DNA of 64,000 nt from assembly GCA_963682175.1 (NCBI GenBank), contig OY821787.1, positions 21,182,501 to 21,246,500 of the forward strand, given 5' to 3'. Positions 11,782 to 22,655 of this stretch are shown here, in pieces. Below the pieces are notes generated by a model. The model made no database searches, was not told where the DNA came from, and worked only from the letters and a program-made list of their open reading frames with translations. The translations under genes and the position numbers were made by a program. The DNA is from Triglochin maritima (taxonomy: Eukaryota > Streptophyta > Magnoliopsida > Alismatales > Juncaginaceae). Positions within the stretch are counted from its first letter, which is position 1. Every line of letters begins with the position of its first letter.

Positions 11782-12438
11782 GAAATAAATCCAGAATGTG
11801 AATAAAGTGTGTCCAACTAAGCAACTAATCTTTAGAGAGATTAAACAACATCCTTGATGCAAGAGACAAGCATACGCCTTGATCGAGTTCATTAGGCGGT
11901 TGGTCATGTTTTGATTGGAGAAGAAAAGTGAGCTTATTTCTACGATTGAGGCTAAGTTTTGTCATCGGGTCTAAAAACCCGACATGGTAGAACCCAGATA
12001 CCACGTCGGTTTGGTCGCAGAAACCAACTAGTAGATATGGATACCACGTTGTTTTTTGCCAAAAAATGACGTGTTATGTCCATTTAATTTGAATTTTTTT
12101 CCCAAAAACGTAATTTATTTTCAATTTCTCATAGACGTTCCTGAAATTAGACAAGATGTGGCACACCATTCATTTTCACATAAATCACACATTCATAGCA
12201 TCAACAATCACACAACATTCACATGTAATTAGGTCACACATTCAAAACATCGACAATTCAAACAAAACAAGATGTAAATTACTGTCTGCTAAAGAATTAA
12301 GTCACACATTCACATATAAGCCAGTTAAAACTTCAACAATTGGAAACAAAACAAGATGTAAATTACGAAGCACTAAAATTCCAAAATCTTGTTCTGCTTT
12401 ACATTGATCAATCAATATGTTAAAAGCATACGTCTAAT
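11782..12438 (-). mobile_element. Probable subterminal/terminal region of the degenerate CACTA
   Basis: No gene is visible. From about 11960 the sequence has CCCGACATGG and CCACGTCGG repeats like those near 61340-61480. At 12160-12400 it has short direct repeats (ACAAGATGTAAATTAC twice, GTCACACATTCA several times). Such repeats are typical of CACTA subterminal DNA. Its sequence continues in the short segments 13978-14010 and 22656-22753 between later insertions. I could not find a CACTA terminus, so the left edge is open, and 11782-11950 may belong to something else. Confidence 0.4.
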
Positions 12439-13972
12439 GATTGATCGTTTTATTTAAACCGTAAGTGCACGGCTGCGTTGAAGCGGTGGCAAATACAGGT
12501 CGTCCACTGGGAGGTGTGTCAACGTTTGGTTTGTGCGAAGGCGAGTGGTAAAAAAATGGAGAGAAAGATTGATTACACTAACTACACTAGAATGCAAAAA
12601 GGAAAGGAAGAGAAGCAATAAAACTAAACCCCATAGGGGGTAGAGAAATAATGTGAATATAAAGATGTGTGTGTGTGTGTTCAATTAAGATCCTCACAAC
12701 ATGTAGTGCATGAAATCATAAAACTACATCCAACTTTGCCTCCACATGAATTAAGATAAGACTACATCATTAAAACATACAAGACAATAATTGGAATGAA
12801 GCTAAATGAACTCATGTATAAAGACAAGACCCTACTATTCCTCCACATGAAATAAGATAACCCAATATCATTAAAACATACAAGGCATTAACCAAGGTAA
12901 AGGCAACAAGAGTACATACACTACAAATTGTGTTTCCAATATTAATTCCATCCATATCCTAATCTTATCATTCCCCATAAAATAGGTCCACTAATCAAAG
13001 CATAAGCTAAGCTTCATTCAAGAGCATTAGCATATCAAAGATAAGAGTGAAAACCTATTAGATGGTTATAGAAATCATAAAAAGCTCAAGGGATTAAGAT
13101 AACACACACTTAATAAACTACATGATCATATCACATATTTCTCCACCCCCAAGTGGGGATGGAACTACTCACTACTCATTACACTAACTATAATAACAAA
13201 ATGAAACATAATACTGAAATAAAATTACCCTAAGAAAGCAAGAAATATTAAATAAGCTTAAAAGGAAAGGAAAGACTAAACAAGCCTGCACAAATTAAAA
13301 GACAAGATTAAAAGAAACTAGAACAATTATTTTATTAACAAATGACTCACATTGAAGGTAGCATTCTTCTCCACCTTGAGTTTTTGCTTCAAGGCTCACT
13401 CCTTAGTAGAGAGAATGCCACCAAGCAATGGGTGATTACAATGGAAGGTGAAGAGTTCTATTTATAGGCATGGAAAAAGCTAATCCGGGACAATCCCCCG
13501 ATGTGGGACTAAACCAATACCAAAAATAGACTAAGAATATACTAATACACGTGCTGCACAAATCTTAGCGGATCCAGAGTGATCTGGACCGCCAATTAGC
13601 GGTCTATCGGATCTGGATTCATCTGGGATTTGTTGTGGGCTTTGTTGGTGGTCTTTGTTGGTCTTTGATGCATTTACTTTGTTTATTGGAGCTCCGACCC
13701 GAATCGAATTGCCAAAATACTCCCCATGATGGTGTGGAGTTTTCTGTTTTGCTCTTTCGTCCTTCGGTCTTACGTTCAGGTCCTTCTCCCTTGCATCATA
13801 GTCCCCAGGTCTCACAATTAAGTCCTTTTTCCTGCTTTTGGGTCCTTTCATGGCTCTTCTTTTCAAACCTCTTTATTTGTGAAATTCAAACATAAAACTC
13901 GTCACGTAGCATTTCTTAGATGTAAGATAATGGATATAAGATACAGATATGAGCATGAAATGATGTCAATCA
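12439..13972 (-). mobile_element. Family A solo LTR (minus) with perfect TSD TCTAA
   Basis: In minus orientation it runs from TGATTGACATCATTTCATG (13972) to AAAACGATCAATCA (12439). The flanks are TCTAA at 12434-12438 and 13973-13977, a perfect 5-bp duplication. It carries all family A LTR landmarks: the palindrome pair around 13570-13600, the snRNA-type promoter element, the TATA box, and the two complementary arms near 13143 and 12626. It also has a GT microsatellite at 12666-12681. It diverges clearly from A1 and A2, so it is an older or separate subfamily. Confidence 0.92.
13459..13509 (-). promoter_or_regulatory. USE-like element plus TATA box in solo LTR A
   Basis: On the minus strand GTCCCACATCG (13499-13509) is followed after exactly 32 bp by TATAAATA (13459-13466). 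It is the same arrangement as in the other family A LTRs despite the sequence divergence of this copy. Confidence 0.75.
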
Positions 13973-14379
13973 TCTAACGATAATAGAAGACCACTTCACG
14001 TGTAAGGTCTTGATTGACATTATTTCATGCTTATATTTGTATCTTATATCCATTATCTTTCACCTAAACAATGCTATGTCACGAGTTTTATGTTTAGTTT
14101 TCAGGAATAAATAGGTTTGAAGAGATGAAGGATAAAAGGACCCAAAAGCTGGGAAAAAGGACTGAATTGTGAGATCTGGGGACCAAGATGCAAAGAAGAA
14201 GGACCTGAATGCAAGACCGAAGGACCTAAGAGCAAAACAGAATACTCCTCACCATCATGGGGAGTATTTTGGCAATTCTATTCGGGTCGGAGCTCCAACA
14301 TGCAAACTAGATGCATCAAACACCAACAAAGCCTTCCAGAAAAGCCCACAAGAAATTCCAGAGCGATCCGGACACTGTA

Positions 14380-14418
14380 GACCGCTAATTAGCGGTCCAA
14401 GACCGCTAATTGGCGGTC
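14380..14418. repeat. Twin 18-bp palindromes in A1 U3
   Basis: GACCGCTAATTAGCGGTC (14380-14397) is a perfect palindrome. GACCGCTAATTGGCGGTC (14401-14418) has one mismatch. Spacing is 3 bp. They lie about 120 bp before the TATA box. Equivalent pairs are in every A LTR, and a second pair sits just behind the primer site. They resemble a dyad binding site for a dimeric transcription factor. Confidence 0.85.
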
Positions 14419-14495
14419 ACTTTTAGCCCAAATGCGCTCAAATTTCTCCAGCACATGTATTAGAGGATGTTTAGGCTATGTGTGGTATCTGTTTA

Positions 14496-14546
14496 GTCCC
14501 ACATCGGGGGATTGTCCCGGATTAGCTTTTTCCATGCCTATAAATA
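14496..14546 (+). promoter_or_regulatory. USE-like element plus TATA box, A1 5' LTR
   Basis: GTCCCACATCG at 14496-14506 matches the plant U-snRNA upstream sequence element consensus RTCCCACATCG perfectly. TATAAATA follows at 14539-14546, leaving 32 bp between them. In plant snRNA genes about this spacing (four helical turns centre to centre) selects RNA polymerase II, and ten bp less selects polymerase III. The role in the LTR is inferred. Confidence 0.8.
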
Positions 14547-15428
14547 GAACTCTTCACCTCCTTTTGTAATCACTCCATATTTTAAGTGGCTATTCTTCCT
14601 ACTAGAAGTGAGGCCTTGAAGCACACACTAAAGTAGGAGGATGCTACTTTTAATGTGAGTCATTTTATCAATAAAGTTTTGTGTTTCTTTCATTGTTTGT
14701 TTATGCTTCTTTTCTTGTTTGTGCATGTTTTAGTTTAATCGTCTTTTATTTCTAGCTTAGTTTTAATATGCTTTCTTTGCTTAGTTTAATAATTAGTGTA
14801 ATGTTTAGTGAGTAGTTTCATCCCCTTTGGGGGGTGGAGTAGATGTACATACATGCATTAGAGAATGGGATGAATGCTTTATTTTTGATGTGTTGATAAA
14901 ACATGAATGTATGCTTGCTTGTTTAGGATAGAATTTACAACTTGATGAGTTTTGCCAAAATGATTAGACACCTCTCATGCTTGTTTAGGTTCTGAAATAA
15001 ACACCTTGCATATGCAAATGTTAATCAACCAAGTTGGTGAATAGATTGATAGGTTTTGCCATAACATTTAGACACTTCCTATGCTTCATAAACACCACCT
15101 TCATGTGCTTAAAGAATGTATTCTACACCCACCTCTTTGCATGTGTGCACTCACTCCACCCCTTAGGGGTTTTCCCATTTCTGTATTCCAGCATTCTTCC
15201 TTTGCTCTTAGCTTAGTTATTGTTTCATTGTTTGGTTCTTCCTTTCGCATTTCCTACTTCTTAGCGTAGTATAGAGTAGAGTAGCATAAACATCTTTCTC
15301 CCCCTATTTTTGCCACTTGATTTCGTACAAGCAAGAGACTACTCACCTCCCTGAGGACGACCCGTACTTGCCACCGCTTCATCGCGGCCGTGCACTTGCG
15401 GTTTAATATAAAAAGTTCAACAAGTTTT

Positions 15429-15446
15429 TGGCGCCGTTGCCGGGGA
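15429..15446 (+). other. A1 primer-binding site, tRNA-Asp
   Basis: TGGCGCCGTTGCCGGGGA starts 7 bp after the LTR. It is complementary to the 3' end of plant tRNA-Asp including CCA, the primer typical of Athila/Tat Gypsy elements. Confidence 0.92.
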
Positions 15447-16532
15447 GGTGCCAGTCCAGACTCTTGTTTGGACGATTCGAGTGGATTTAATTTGTGTGTT
15501 GTAGTTTTTCTTTGTTTCAGGAGACTGGGAATAGCAAGTGGAGGCTACTGGAGAAATTTCCAGACGACCTGAGCACTTCAGACCGCCAATCAGCGGTCTG
15601 AGACCGCTAATCAGCGGTCTGGTGAGCTCTGTTCATCTTTTAATTTCTTGCTGTTGTTGCTCTAAATGATCTAGTTATCTGGGACTCAATTTGGCATGTT
15701 TTGACTTAATAGTTCGTTCCCAGATCAATAATCAAACCTCATTTAAGCAACTTGGACCCTAAAACTCAAAGCAAAAGATTAGGCATTCATTCTTGTTTAG
15801 GTCATGCATCATGTATGTGACTTAGGCATTTAGATTGTCTTTTATCTTAGCTTTATTTTCTGTTGCTGAGAGCTGGCGTGAGGTACGCACCTTCTACTCT
15901 CATTCATGCATTTCGTATGAACATGCATTAGTTAGTAGGAAGTGCATTGCAACAAGTGTGAGTTGAGCGTTGTTTGGAGAGTTGATTGCTAGATTTAGGA
16001 CTCCAAAACGCTATTAAGGAGGGGCTGTCCCGTAAAAGATAAGGTGGGGGATTTCATCACCCTTTCCTTCGCCCCAAAAACCACACTAATCAAGAGCCTA
16101 ATTTTAAAATCAAGTAGACATTGGCCTTAAGGAATTCGGACGCATTAGGAGAGTGATCCGGTCCCGACCGTCATGACCTGATCGGCGTTGCCCACTTTGT
16201 CGATAGTAGGATAGACGAGATCCCCGGATCTTGGCTCACTTGCTGGGCTTTGTGGTCCTCGTTGTAGGGAGGTGAGGCATGTTGAGGCCGTGTGACCTCG
16301 CAGTTAGGCGTCGTCTAGCTGTAAGGACCTATAGCGACCTTAGGATTGCTTGAGCCTTGTTTGCTTGTGTGCTTCTACCTGTACCCATCCGCCGTAGCTT
16401 AAGGACTTCTTCCCTTCTGTCCTGAGTCATTCTTTCTCTCCTGTGTTCCCTCGTCTTCTCTTCTACGTACATTCTTCATTTGAAAAAAAAAAGAAAAAAA
16501 AGTTTTGTTTTTTTGTGTGTGCACCTTTGTGC
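15447..16532 (+). other. A1 untranslated leader
   Basis: About 1.1 kb without a credible gene. A second pair of near-palindromes, GACCGCCAATCAGCGGTC and GACCGCTAATCAGCGGTC, lies at 15581-15619. GGTGGGGGATTTCATCACCC at 16043-16062 is identical in A2 and B2 and one base shorter in D, and can fold as a short hairpin. A poly(A) interrupted run is at 16482-16501. The position and conservation suggest packaging, dimerisation or ribosome-loading functions (inference). Confidence 0.7.
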
Positions 16533-19500
16533 ATGCTTTCGTGGACACGAGACGAGAGTGGTCGTTTGACGAGGAGCGTTGTCAATCCGGCTTCGGTCAT
16601 CGATTTCTCGACACCTCCCTCCTCTCGTGTCGCACGTAGTCCGGGTTCAATGGCTGCTAATTTCCGTGAGGAGGAGCAGTTGCTGGACCCACCTGTTCGA
16701 CCAGTGCTCCCAGTTGTCGTTCCCATACCTCTACGTGATCGATGCTACCCGAGCCGTACAGCCCTACCCTCATGCATCGTATTACCAGAGGCTAATGGGA
16801 ACTATTTTGAGGTTAAGCCTCAATTCATTTCCATGCTCCCTCATTTCACTGGGAAAGGTGACCCCTATATCTTTCTCAGGGAATTTGAGGAGGTCTGTGC
16901 TATGTTCAAGCTGCAACAACTTAGCACAGACTCCATCCATCTTAGGCTCGTTCCTTTTGCACTAAAGGATGATGCCAAGAAGTGGTTGTACAGCAACCAG
17001 GTGAATTCCTTTAGGACTTGGGATGAGTTTCAATCTGCATTCCTCAAGAAGTACTTTCCTAATCATCGGACTCAAAAATTGAGGAATGAAATCAATTCGT
17101 TCTATCAACATGAGACCGAACCATTTCATGCATTTCTTGAGAGGTTCAAAGAGCTACTATCCTCGTGCCCTCACCATGGCATTGAGTTGTGGCGTCTTTG
17201 TCAGATTGTGTATGAGGGTCTTCACATCCCGTTCAGAACGCTCCTTGAGTCCATGTGTCAAGGAGAGTTCTTGGGAAAGGATGAAAGGGAGGCATGAGCC
17301 TTCCTAGAAGACCTCGCTGAGAAAACCATGCAGTGGGAGAGTGTGAGGGAACCACCTGCATCATCTAGTATAGGAGCGAGGATCGCGAATGCAAACTCGA
17401 CTAGATCGGGTACCGCATTTGCTATCGATACCACTACGGCCACCGAGGAACGCATGGCGGCCTTAATGCGCCGTATGGACTCGATTGAGCTCCAAAACCA
17501 ACAAAGTGCACCTCACATGTCTACATCTGGTCCAGTTCCTTGTCAATCATGTGGTAGGATAGGTCATGTAGAAAGCGAGTGTGAGTCCATTCCTCCTGAG
17601 ATGGAGCGTGTCAACGCCGTCTATGATAGAGCCAGGAATGACCCATACTCATCATCTTATAATCCTGGATGGAGGAACCACCCCAATTTTTCATGGAACC
17701 AAACTAATGCCCCGGGTGGTCCTCAAAACTCCTCGAGACCACCTTACCAATCACACCAACCTCCCATGCATGCGCATTCCTATCAGCCACCCCCAGCGCA
17801 AACCACCAATCAATTGGGTTTCCTAAATTCCAATAATATGGAAACTCGATTCAATTCGCTTGAGACCTTGACTCGTGGACTTGAAAACTCAATGAAATTT
17901 TTTATGTCAACCACGAGTCAAGTTCTCACTTCAAATCAGCAGACCATCAAATCTCTAGAGCTTCAGATGGGCCAATTGGCTCAGTCTGTACATGAAAAAG
18001 AGAGAGGGTCTTTTCCTAGCCAGCCTGAGGCTAACCCCCGCATGTACCAACAACAACAAACACAAAATGAGGATGTGGTACTTCGGGGGAGGCAAGTGAA
18101 CCATGTGGAGGAACCTGTTCACCATGTCAATTCCATTGTGACCTTAAGGAATGGAAAACAAGTTGACAATCACATTTCCTTGCCACACCCACCACCATCT
18201 ATGCAGCCCCTCAGTGCGAATGGTGGTGAAGAAGAAGCTGAGGGTGAGGGTAATACACCAAAGCTTTCTTCTCAGGCACAGCAGAAAACCTACCTGCCAA
18301 AAGCTCCTTATCCAAGTAGGTTAAACAAAAAGCAGAGTGACAACATGGACAAGATATTAGAGGTATTTAAGCAAGTGAAGGTTAACATCCCCTTGTTGGA
18401 TGTCATCCAACAAATACCTCAATATGCCAAAGTGTTGAAGGATCTCTGCACAACCAAGAGGAAGACCAATGTTCCTAAGAAAGCATTCTTGGCTGCAAAT
18501 ATCAGCTCACTTTTGTCCAATCCCACCTACACAAAATACAAGGACCCTGGGTGTCCTACTATTCAGTGTACGATAGGGGACACTAGACTGAGCAATGTTT
18601 TGCTTGATTTAGGATCAGCGGTCAACCTCCTCCCATTCTCTGTTTATCAACAGTTGAACTTGGGAGAATTGAAACCAACTAAGATCACCCTCCAACTGGC
18701 GGATAGATCCATTCGTATTCCCATGGGGATTATCGAGGACGTGCTTATCAAAGTTGGAGATTTTATATTTCCAGTCGATTTTGTTGTCCTCGATACCAAT
18801 CCTGTTGCGAACACCCACTCTCAAATACCTTTGATTTTGGGTAGACCATTTCTGGCAACCTCCAATGCCTTGATTAATTGTAGAAATGGTCTCATGAAGC
18901 TCTCATTCGGTAACATGAGTGCCGAGTTTCATGTGTTCAACTCTGGTAGGCAACAGGAACCCATGGATGAACCTTTAAATCTAAATCTCATCCGCCAATT
19001 GGAGAAAGCACCACAAAATCAACGAACACCCCTAACCCCAATGCAACCCATTGAGAATGTTCGTGGGCCCAGCGAAAACTCATTGTCTGTCTTCGCAATG
19101 CAACAGAGTGAGCTGGCCTCGAACATGAATGTCCAAAGGGAGTGTTCGTTGCATGATTCAGTTGAGAGTACTAGTGAGAGTGAGACACCTCATCATATGC
19201 CTATACCAGAAGGTGTCTCTACCTCATGTCCCATGGCCATTGAGCCATTTGAGCTTCATATTGACTCCAACAAGGACCCACCTATGACCGAGCTTATGCT
19301 TGATGATGTAAATGATGGTGGGAGGTCCTTGTTGGATGACTTGGGGAGAAGCCCCATTCTTAGTGATGCAGGTCTGCTGCATCCATCGAATGAGCTTGAG
19401 GAACTCATTCCGATGCACCCGCCTATTGGTTGGAGGGTTTTCTTCGATGAGCAATTAAACCCTAGTGAGGCAACACAACTTCATTCTTTGTTGCCCACAC

Positions 19501-19640
19501 CCAACCAATATCATGAGGGGTTCGAGCCTTTCAGCTTTGACCTTTCACCCCGCATGACACCTCAGAGTACCAGTGGAGTTTGCCCATCTCGGCAAGTCTC
19601 TGGTCCTCAAAACATGATGTTCTCATTTGATGTTCCTTGA
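16533..19640 (+). pseudogene. A1 Gag-protease polyprotein with one nonsense codon
   Basis: One frame of 1035 codons from ATG 16533 to the stop at 19638-19640, broken by TGA at codon 255 (17295-17297) where A2 has TGG. Codons 105-240 are a Retrotrans_gag capsid domain of Athila type (FTGKGDPYIFLREF, DDAKKWLYS, FLKKYFPNHRTQKLRNEI, FLERFKELLSSCPHHG). Codons 337-350 are a CCHC knuckle, CQSCGRIGHVESEC. A retroviral-type aspartic protease follows, with DLGS at codons 692-695 (Leu in place of the usual Thr or Ser, as in Athila proteins) and ILGRPFLATSNALI downstream. The end, near codons 960-1000, carries the GWRV module shared with B and D. The track start GTG at 16443 is not credible; MAANF at about 16650 is an alternative start. 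Confidence 0.92.
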
Positions 19641-21220
19641 CCAAATGATTATGAGAATATCTTGGTTGATGTGTATATCTTGTAAAAAAAAGAAAAAAAA
19701 ACATAAAAAAAGAAAAAAACAAAAAACAAAAAAAAGTGTAATAAAAGACTCCTTCAGTGAGCATCGATTGTTGTGGGCCCCAACCCTTGTGTACTTGGGC
19801 CCAATCTCTTCACGTATTTATCTCCCTTCTTCAGCTTCTCACAGGTTTTGAGGGAATTTGGGTTTGTGTCCATCAACATGACCATGAACGTCCCTTTGTA
19901 CTTCATGTTGGTGAGATCTTTCCTTTTTCATGCATGTATCCATGTAGTATCTTGTTCACATTCATTGAGGACAATGCATGAAGTAGGTGTGGGGGGGTGT
20001 TTTACGTGTGTACATAGTCGAGTCTTTTCTTGTTTTTTGTTTTCTTTTGTGTGTATTGTTAGGGTCATGTTAGTGTGCCGCATTTAACATTGATATATCT
20101 GCTTGCCATGATCCTTGGGTGACTTGTCTTCTTTTGCTTGCCTAGTGCTTTAAAATTTTCACATTTCTTTCAAAATCTTCATGTGTTTGCGAAAGAAAAT
20201 GTTTTTGTAGGTTTTGCGTGTGTTTAGCATGTGCAAAATCGTTGAGAGGCAAAGTAAACAGAAAGCTCCCAAAATTGTCTTGAACTTGATGCATTAGGAT
20301 TTCTAGTTTTCTGGCTTTAGGTCTTATCGAGTCGTTAGGATGCACCCCGGTTTTCCCTCGGGGGCGTGTATTCATAGGGTTTCAGTACTCAAACATTTAA
20401 AGAAGTCCACCCTGAACCTAGTGAGTCAAATAATTCGTGTCTGTTAGTATAAGGAAGTTTGTCGTAGGCAAGGGCCCTTAATCTTTTTTTGTGAAACTTA
20501 AGTGTAGGGGTTTTGGTTCCCATGTAGATAAATAAGTGGTGTTCTCTCTTCTCGCACGGCTCCAATCACTCGGGAAAGTAGGTCTGAGGGGACTTTGTGC
20601 CTGGTGCTTTCGAGTCATCTGACTTGGGATGCACCGACCGAACTCCCGTTACACGGGTGGTAGGGATCGCCCTATGTGGAGATTTGGGGGAAGGTGTACG
20701 TGATAGTGTAAGTCCTCATAGGCAATGATGCACGAAACCTGACCCTGGGAGAATCAAACACCAACCAATAAAATGCTCCAATGAAAAAAAAGAAAAAAGA
20801 AAAAAAAGAGAGTCAAATAAGAACCAAAATGGACTTTACACATTGTATCACATTCAGAAGTTAAGGTTGCCCATGTCTTTCACTCAAGTCCTTAACTAAC
20901 TTTCACGAATAACTCATTAGGCTAGGTGTGTGGACCGATTACATTCATAGAGTCGACCCGTAGTATTACCGCATCCCATGATCGACAAAATGAGTCCAAC
21001 GAGTCGTGTAGCTAGATTGATTAATGCATCTTGTTCGGATTTTGTGGGTATATCCGCTGAAAACCCTCAGGAGACAACACTCCTCCTCCTTGGCGACAAG
21101 GAGGTTTAACGGCTTGTTGCACGTGCTAAGTGCAACCGTGATTCCTACGAAAGTGAGTTAGGATTTCTTGTTTTTTTCGTATGCTTTTCTCTTTATTTGT
21201 TTTGCTCGGGACTAGCAAAA
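19641..21220 (+). other. A1 3' noncoding tail
   Basis: No gene. It has an A-rich tract at 19685-19734, GGGCCC blocks at 19776-19802, and the GAGGACAATGCATGAAG block followed by a polypurine-like GTAGGTGTGGGGGGGTG at 19968-20000. It also has conserved blocks CCACCCTGAACCTAGTGAG (20408) and CTCCCGTTACACGGGTGG (20642), and a second A-rich tract at 20786-20813. The tail is conserved in B1, B2 and D. The pol genes would be expected here in an autonomous relative. Confidence 0.7.
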
Positions 21221-21238
21221 GTTAGGTGTGGGGGTATT
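21221..21238 (+). other. A1 polypurine tract
   Basis: GTTAGGTGTGGGGGTATT ends directly at the 3' LTR start. It is the plus-strand priming site and is identical in A2 (40781-40798). Confidence 0.8.
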
Positions 21239-22650
21239 TGATTGACATTATTTCATGCTTATATTTGTATCTTATATCCATTATCTTTCACCTAAACAAT
21301 GCTATGTCACGAGTTTTATGTTTAGTTTTCAGGAATAAATAGGTTTGAAGAGATGAAGGATAAAAGGACCCAAAAGCTGGGAAAAAGGACTGAATTGTGA
21401 GATCTGGGGACCAAGATGCAAGGAAGAAGGACCTGAATGCAAGACCGAAGGACCTAAGAGCAAAACAGAATACTCCTCACCATCATGGGGCGTATTTTGG
21501 CAATTCTATTCGGGTCGGAGCTCCAACATGCAAACTAGATGCATCAAACACCAACAAAGCCTTCCAGAAAAGCCCACAAGAAATTCCAGAGCGATCCGGA
21601 CACTGTAGACCGCTAATTAGCGGTCCAAGACCGCTAATTGGCGGTCACTTTTGGCCCAAATGCGCTCCAATTTCTCCAGCACATGTATTAGAGGATGTTT
21701 AGGCTATGTGTGGTATCTGTTTAGTCCCACATCGGGGGATTGTCCCGGATTAGCTTTTTCCATGCCTATAAATAGAACTCTTCACCGCCTTTTGTAATCA
21801 CTCCATATTTTAAGTGGCTATTCTTCCTACTAGAAGTGAGGCCTTGAAGCACACACTAAAGTAGGAGGATGCTACTTTTAATGTGAGTCATTTTATCAAT
21901 AAAGTTTTGTGTTTCTTTCATTGTTTGTTTATGCTTCTTTTCTTGTTTGTGCATGTTTTAGTTTAATCGTCTTTTATTTCTAGCTTAGTTTTAATATGCT
22001 TTCTTTGCTTAGTTTAATAATTAGTGTAATGTTTAGTGAGTAGTTTCATCCCCTTTGGGGGGTGGAGTAGATGTACATACATGCATTAGAGAATGGGATG
22101 AATGCTTTATTTTTGATGTGTTGATAAAACATGAATGTATGCTTGCTTGTTTAGGATAGAATTTACAACTTGATGAGTTTTGCCAAAATGATTAGACACC
22201 TCTCATGCTTGTTTAGGTTCTGAAATAAACACCTTGCATATGCAAATGTTAATCAACCAAGTTGGTGAATAGATTGATAGGTTTTGCCATAACATTTAGA
22301 CACTTCCTATGCTTCATAAACACCACCTTCATGTGCTTAAAGAATGTATTCTACACCCACCTCTTTGCATGTGTGCACTCACTCCACCCCTTAGGGGTTT
22401 TCCCATTTCTGTATTCCAGCATTCTTCCTTTGCTCTTAGCTTAGTTATTGTTTCATTGTTTGGTTCTTCCTTTCGCATTTCCTACTTCTTAGCGTAGTAT
22501 AGAGTAGAGTAGCATAAACATCTTTCTCCCCCTATTTTTGCCACTTGATTTCGTACAAGCAAGAGACTACTCACCTCCCTGAGGACGACCCGTACTTGCC
22601 ACCGCTTCATCGCGGCCGTGCACTTGCGGTTTAATATAAAAAGTTCAACA
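21239..22650 (+). repeat. A1 3' LTR
   Basis: 1412 bp, the same length as the 5' LTR. The by-eye differences are near 14203/21431, 14261/21491, 14423/21653, 14438/21666 and 14558/21786, about 0.4 percent. It is followed by the GGTCT duplication. Confidence 0.95.
21724..21774 (+). promoter_or_regulatory. USE-like element plus TATA box, A1 3' LTR
   Basis: GTCCCACATCG (21724-21734) and TATAAATA (21767-21774), 32 bp apart, identical to the 5' LTR. From this LTR transcription would read out into flanking DNA. Confidence 0.75.
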
Positions 22651-22655
22651 GGTCT

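Larger units (their letters stand above)
14011..15422 (+). repeat. A1 5' LTR
   Basis: 1412 bp. From the left it holds AAGGACC-type short repeats (14140-14240), the palindrome pair (14380-14418), the USE/TATA promoter (14496-14546), a likely transcription start near 14570, an AATAAA signal (14670-14675), and two complementary arms (14822-14840 and 15153-15169). It ends with the ACTTGCGGTTTAA block. Confidence 0.95.
14011..22650 (+). mobile_element. A1: full-length non-autonomous Athila-like LTR element
   Basis: This is a complete 8640-bp element with two 1412-bp LTRs, ends TGATTGACATT...GTTCAACA, and a perfect target duplication GGTCT (14006-14010 and 22651-22655). By eye the two LTRs differ at about five positions, so the insertion is recent. 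In order it holds the 5' LTR, tRNA-Asp primer site, 1.1-kb leader, one Gag-protease reading frame, a 1.6-kb noncoding tail, the polypurine tract and the 3' LTR. There is no room for, and no trace of, reverse transcriptase, RNase H or integrase. It therefore belongs to the class of gag-bearing non-autonomous elements (TR-GAG type) that must use enzymes from a partner. Confidence 0.95.

Noticed and set aside
15034..15269. Two plus-strand frames repeated exactly at 22262-22497
   Set aside because: They are duplicated because the LTR is duplicated. They overlap each other and contain the complementary arm, so they are not genes.
16443..16532. Upstream extension of the A1 gag frame from GTG
   Set aside because: It needs a non-ATG start, crosses a poly(A) run and is out of frame in A2 because of a 1-bp deletion near 36030. 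ATG 16533 is the first shared start.
19773..20087. A 104-codon open frame, with a similar one at 39313-39615 and 4130-4474, suggesting a conserved small protein in the 3' tail
   Set aside because: The nucleotide sequence is conserved in all frames, the frame breaks differently in B1 and D, and no start context or domain is visible. It fits a conserved noncoding tail better.
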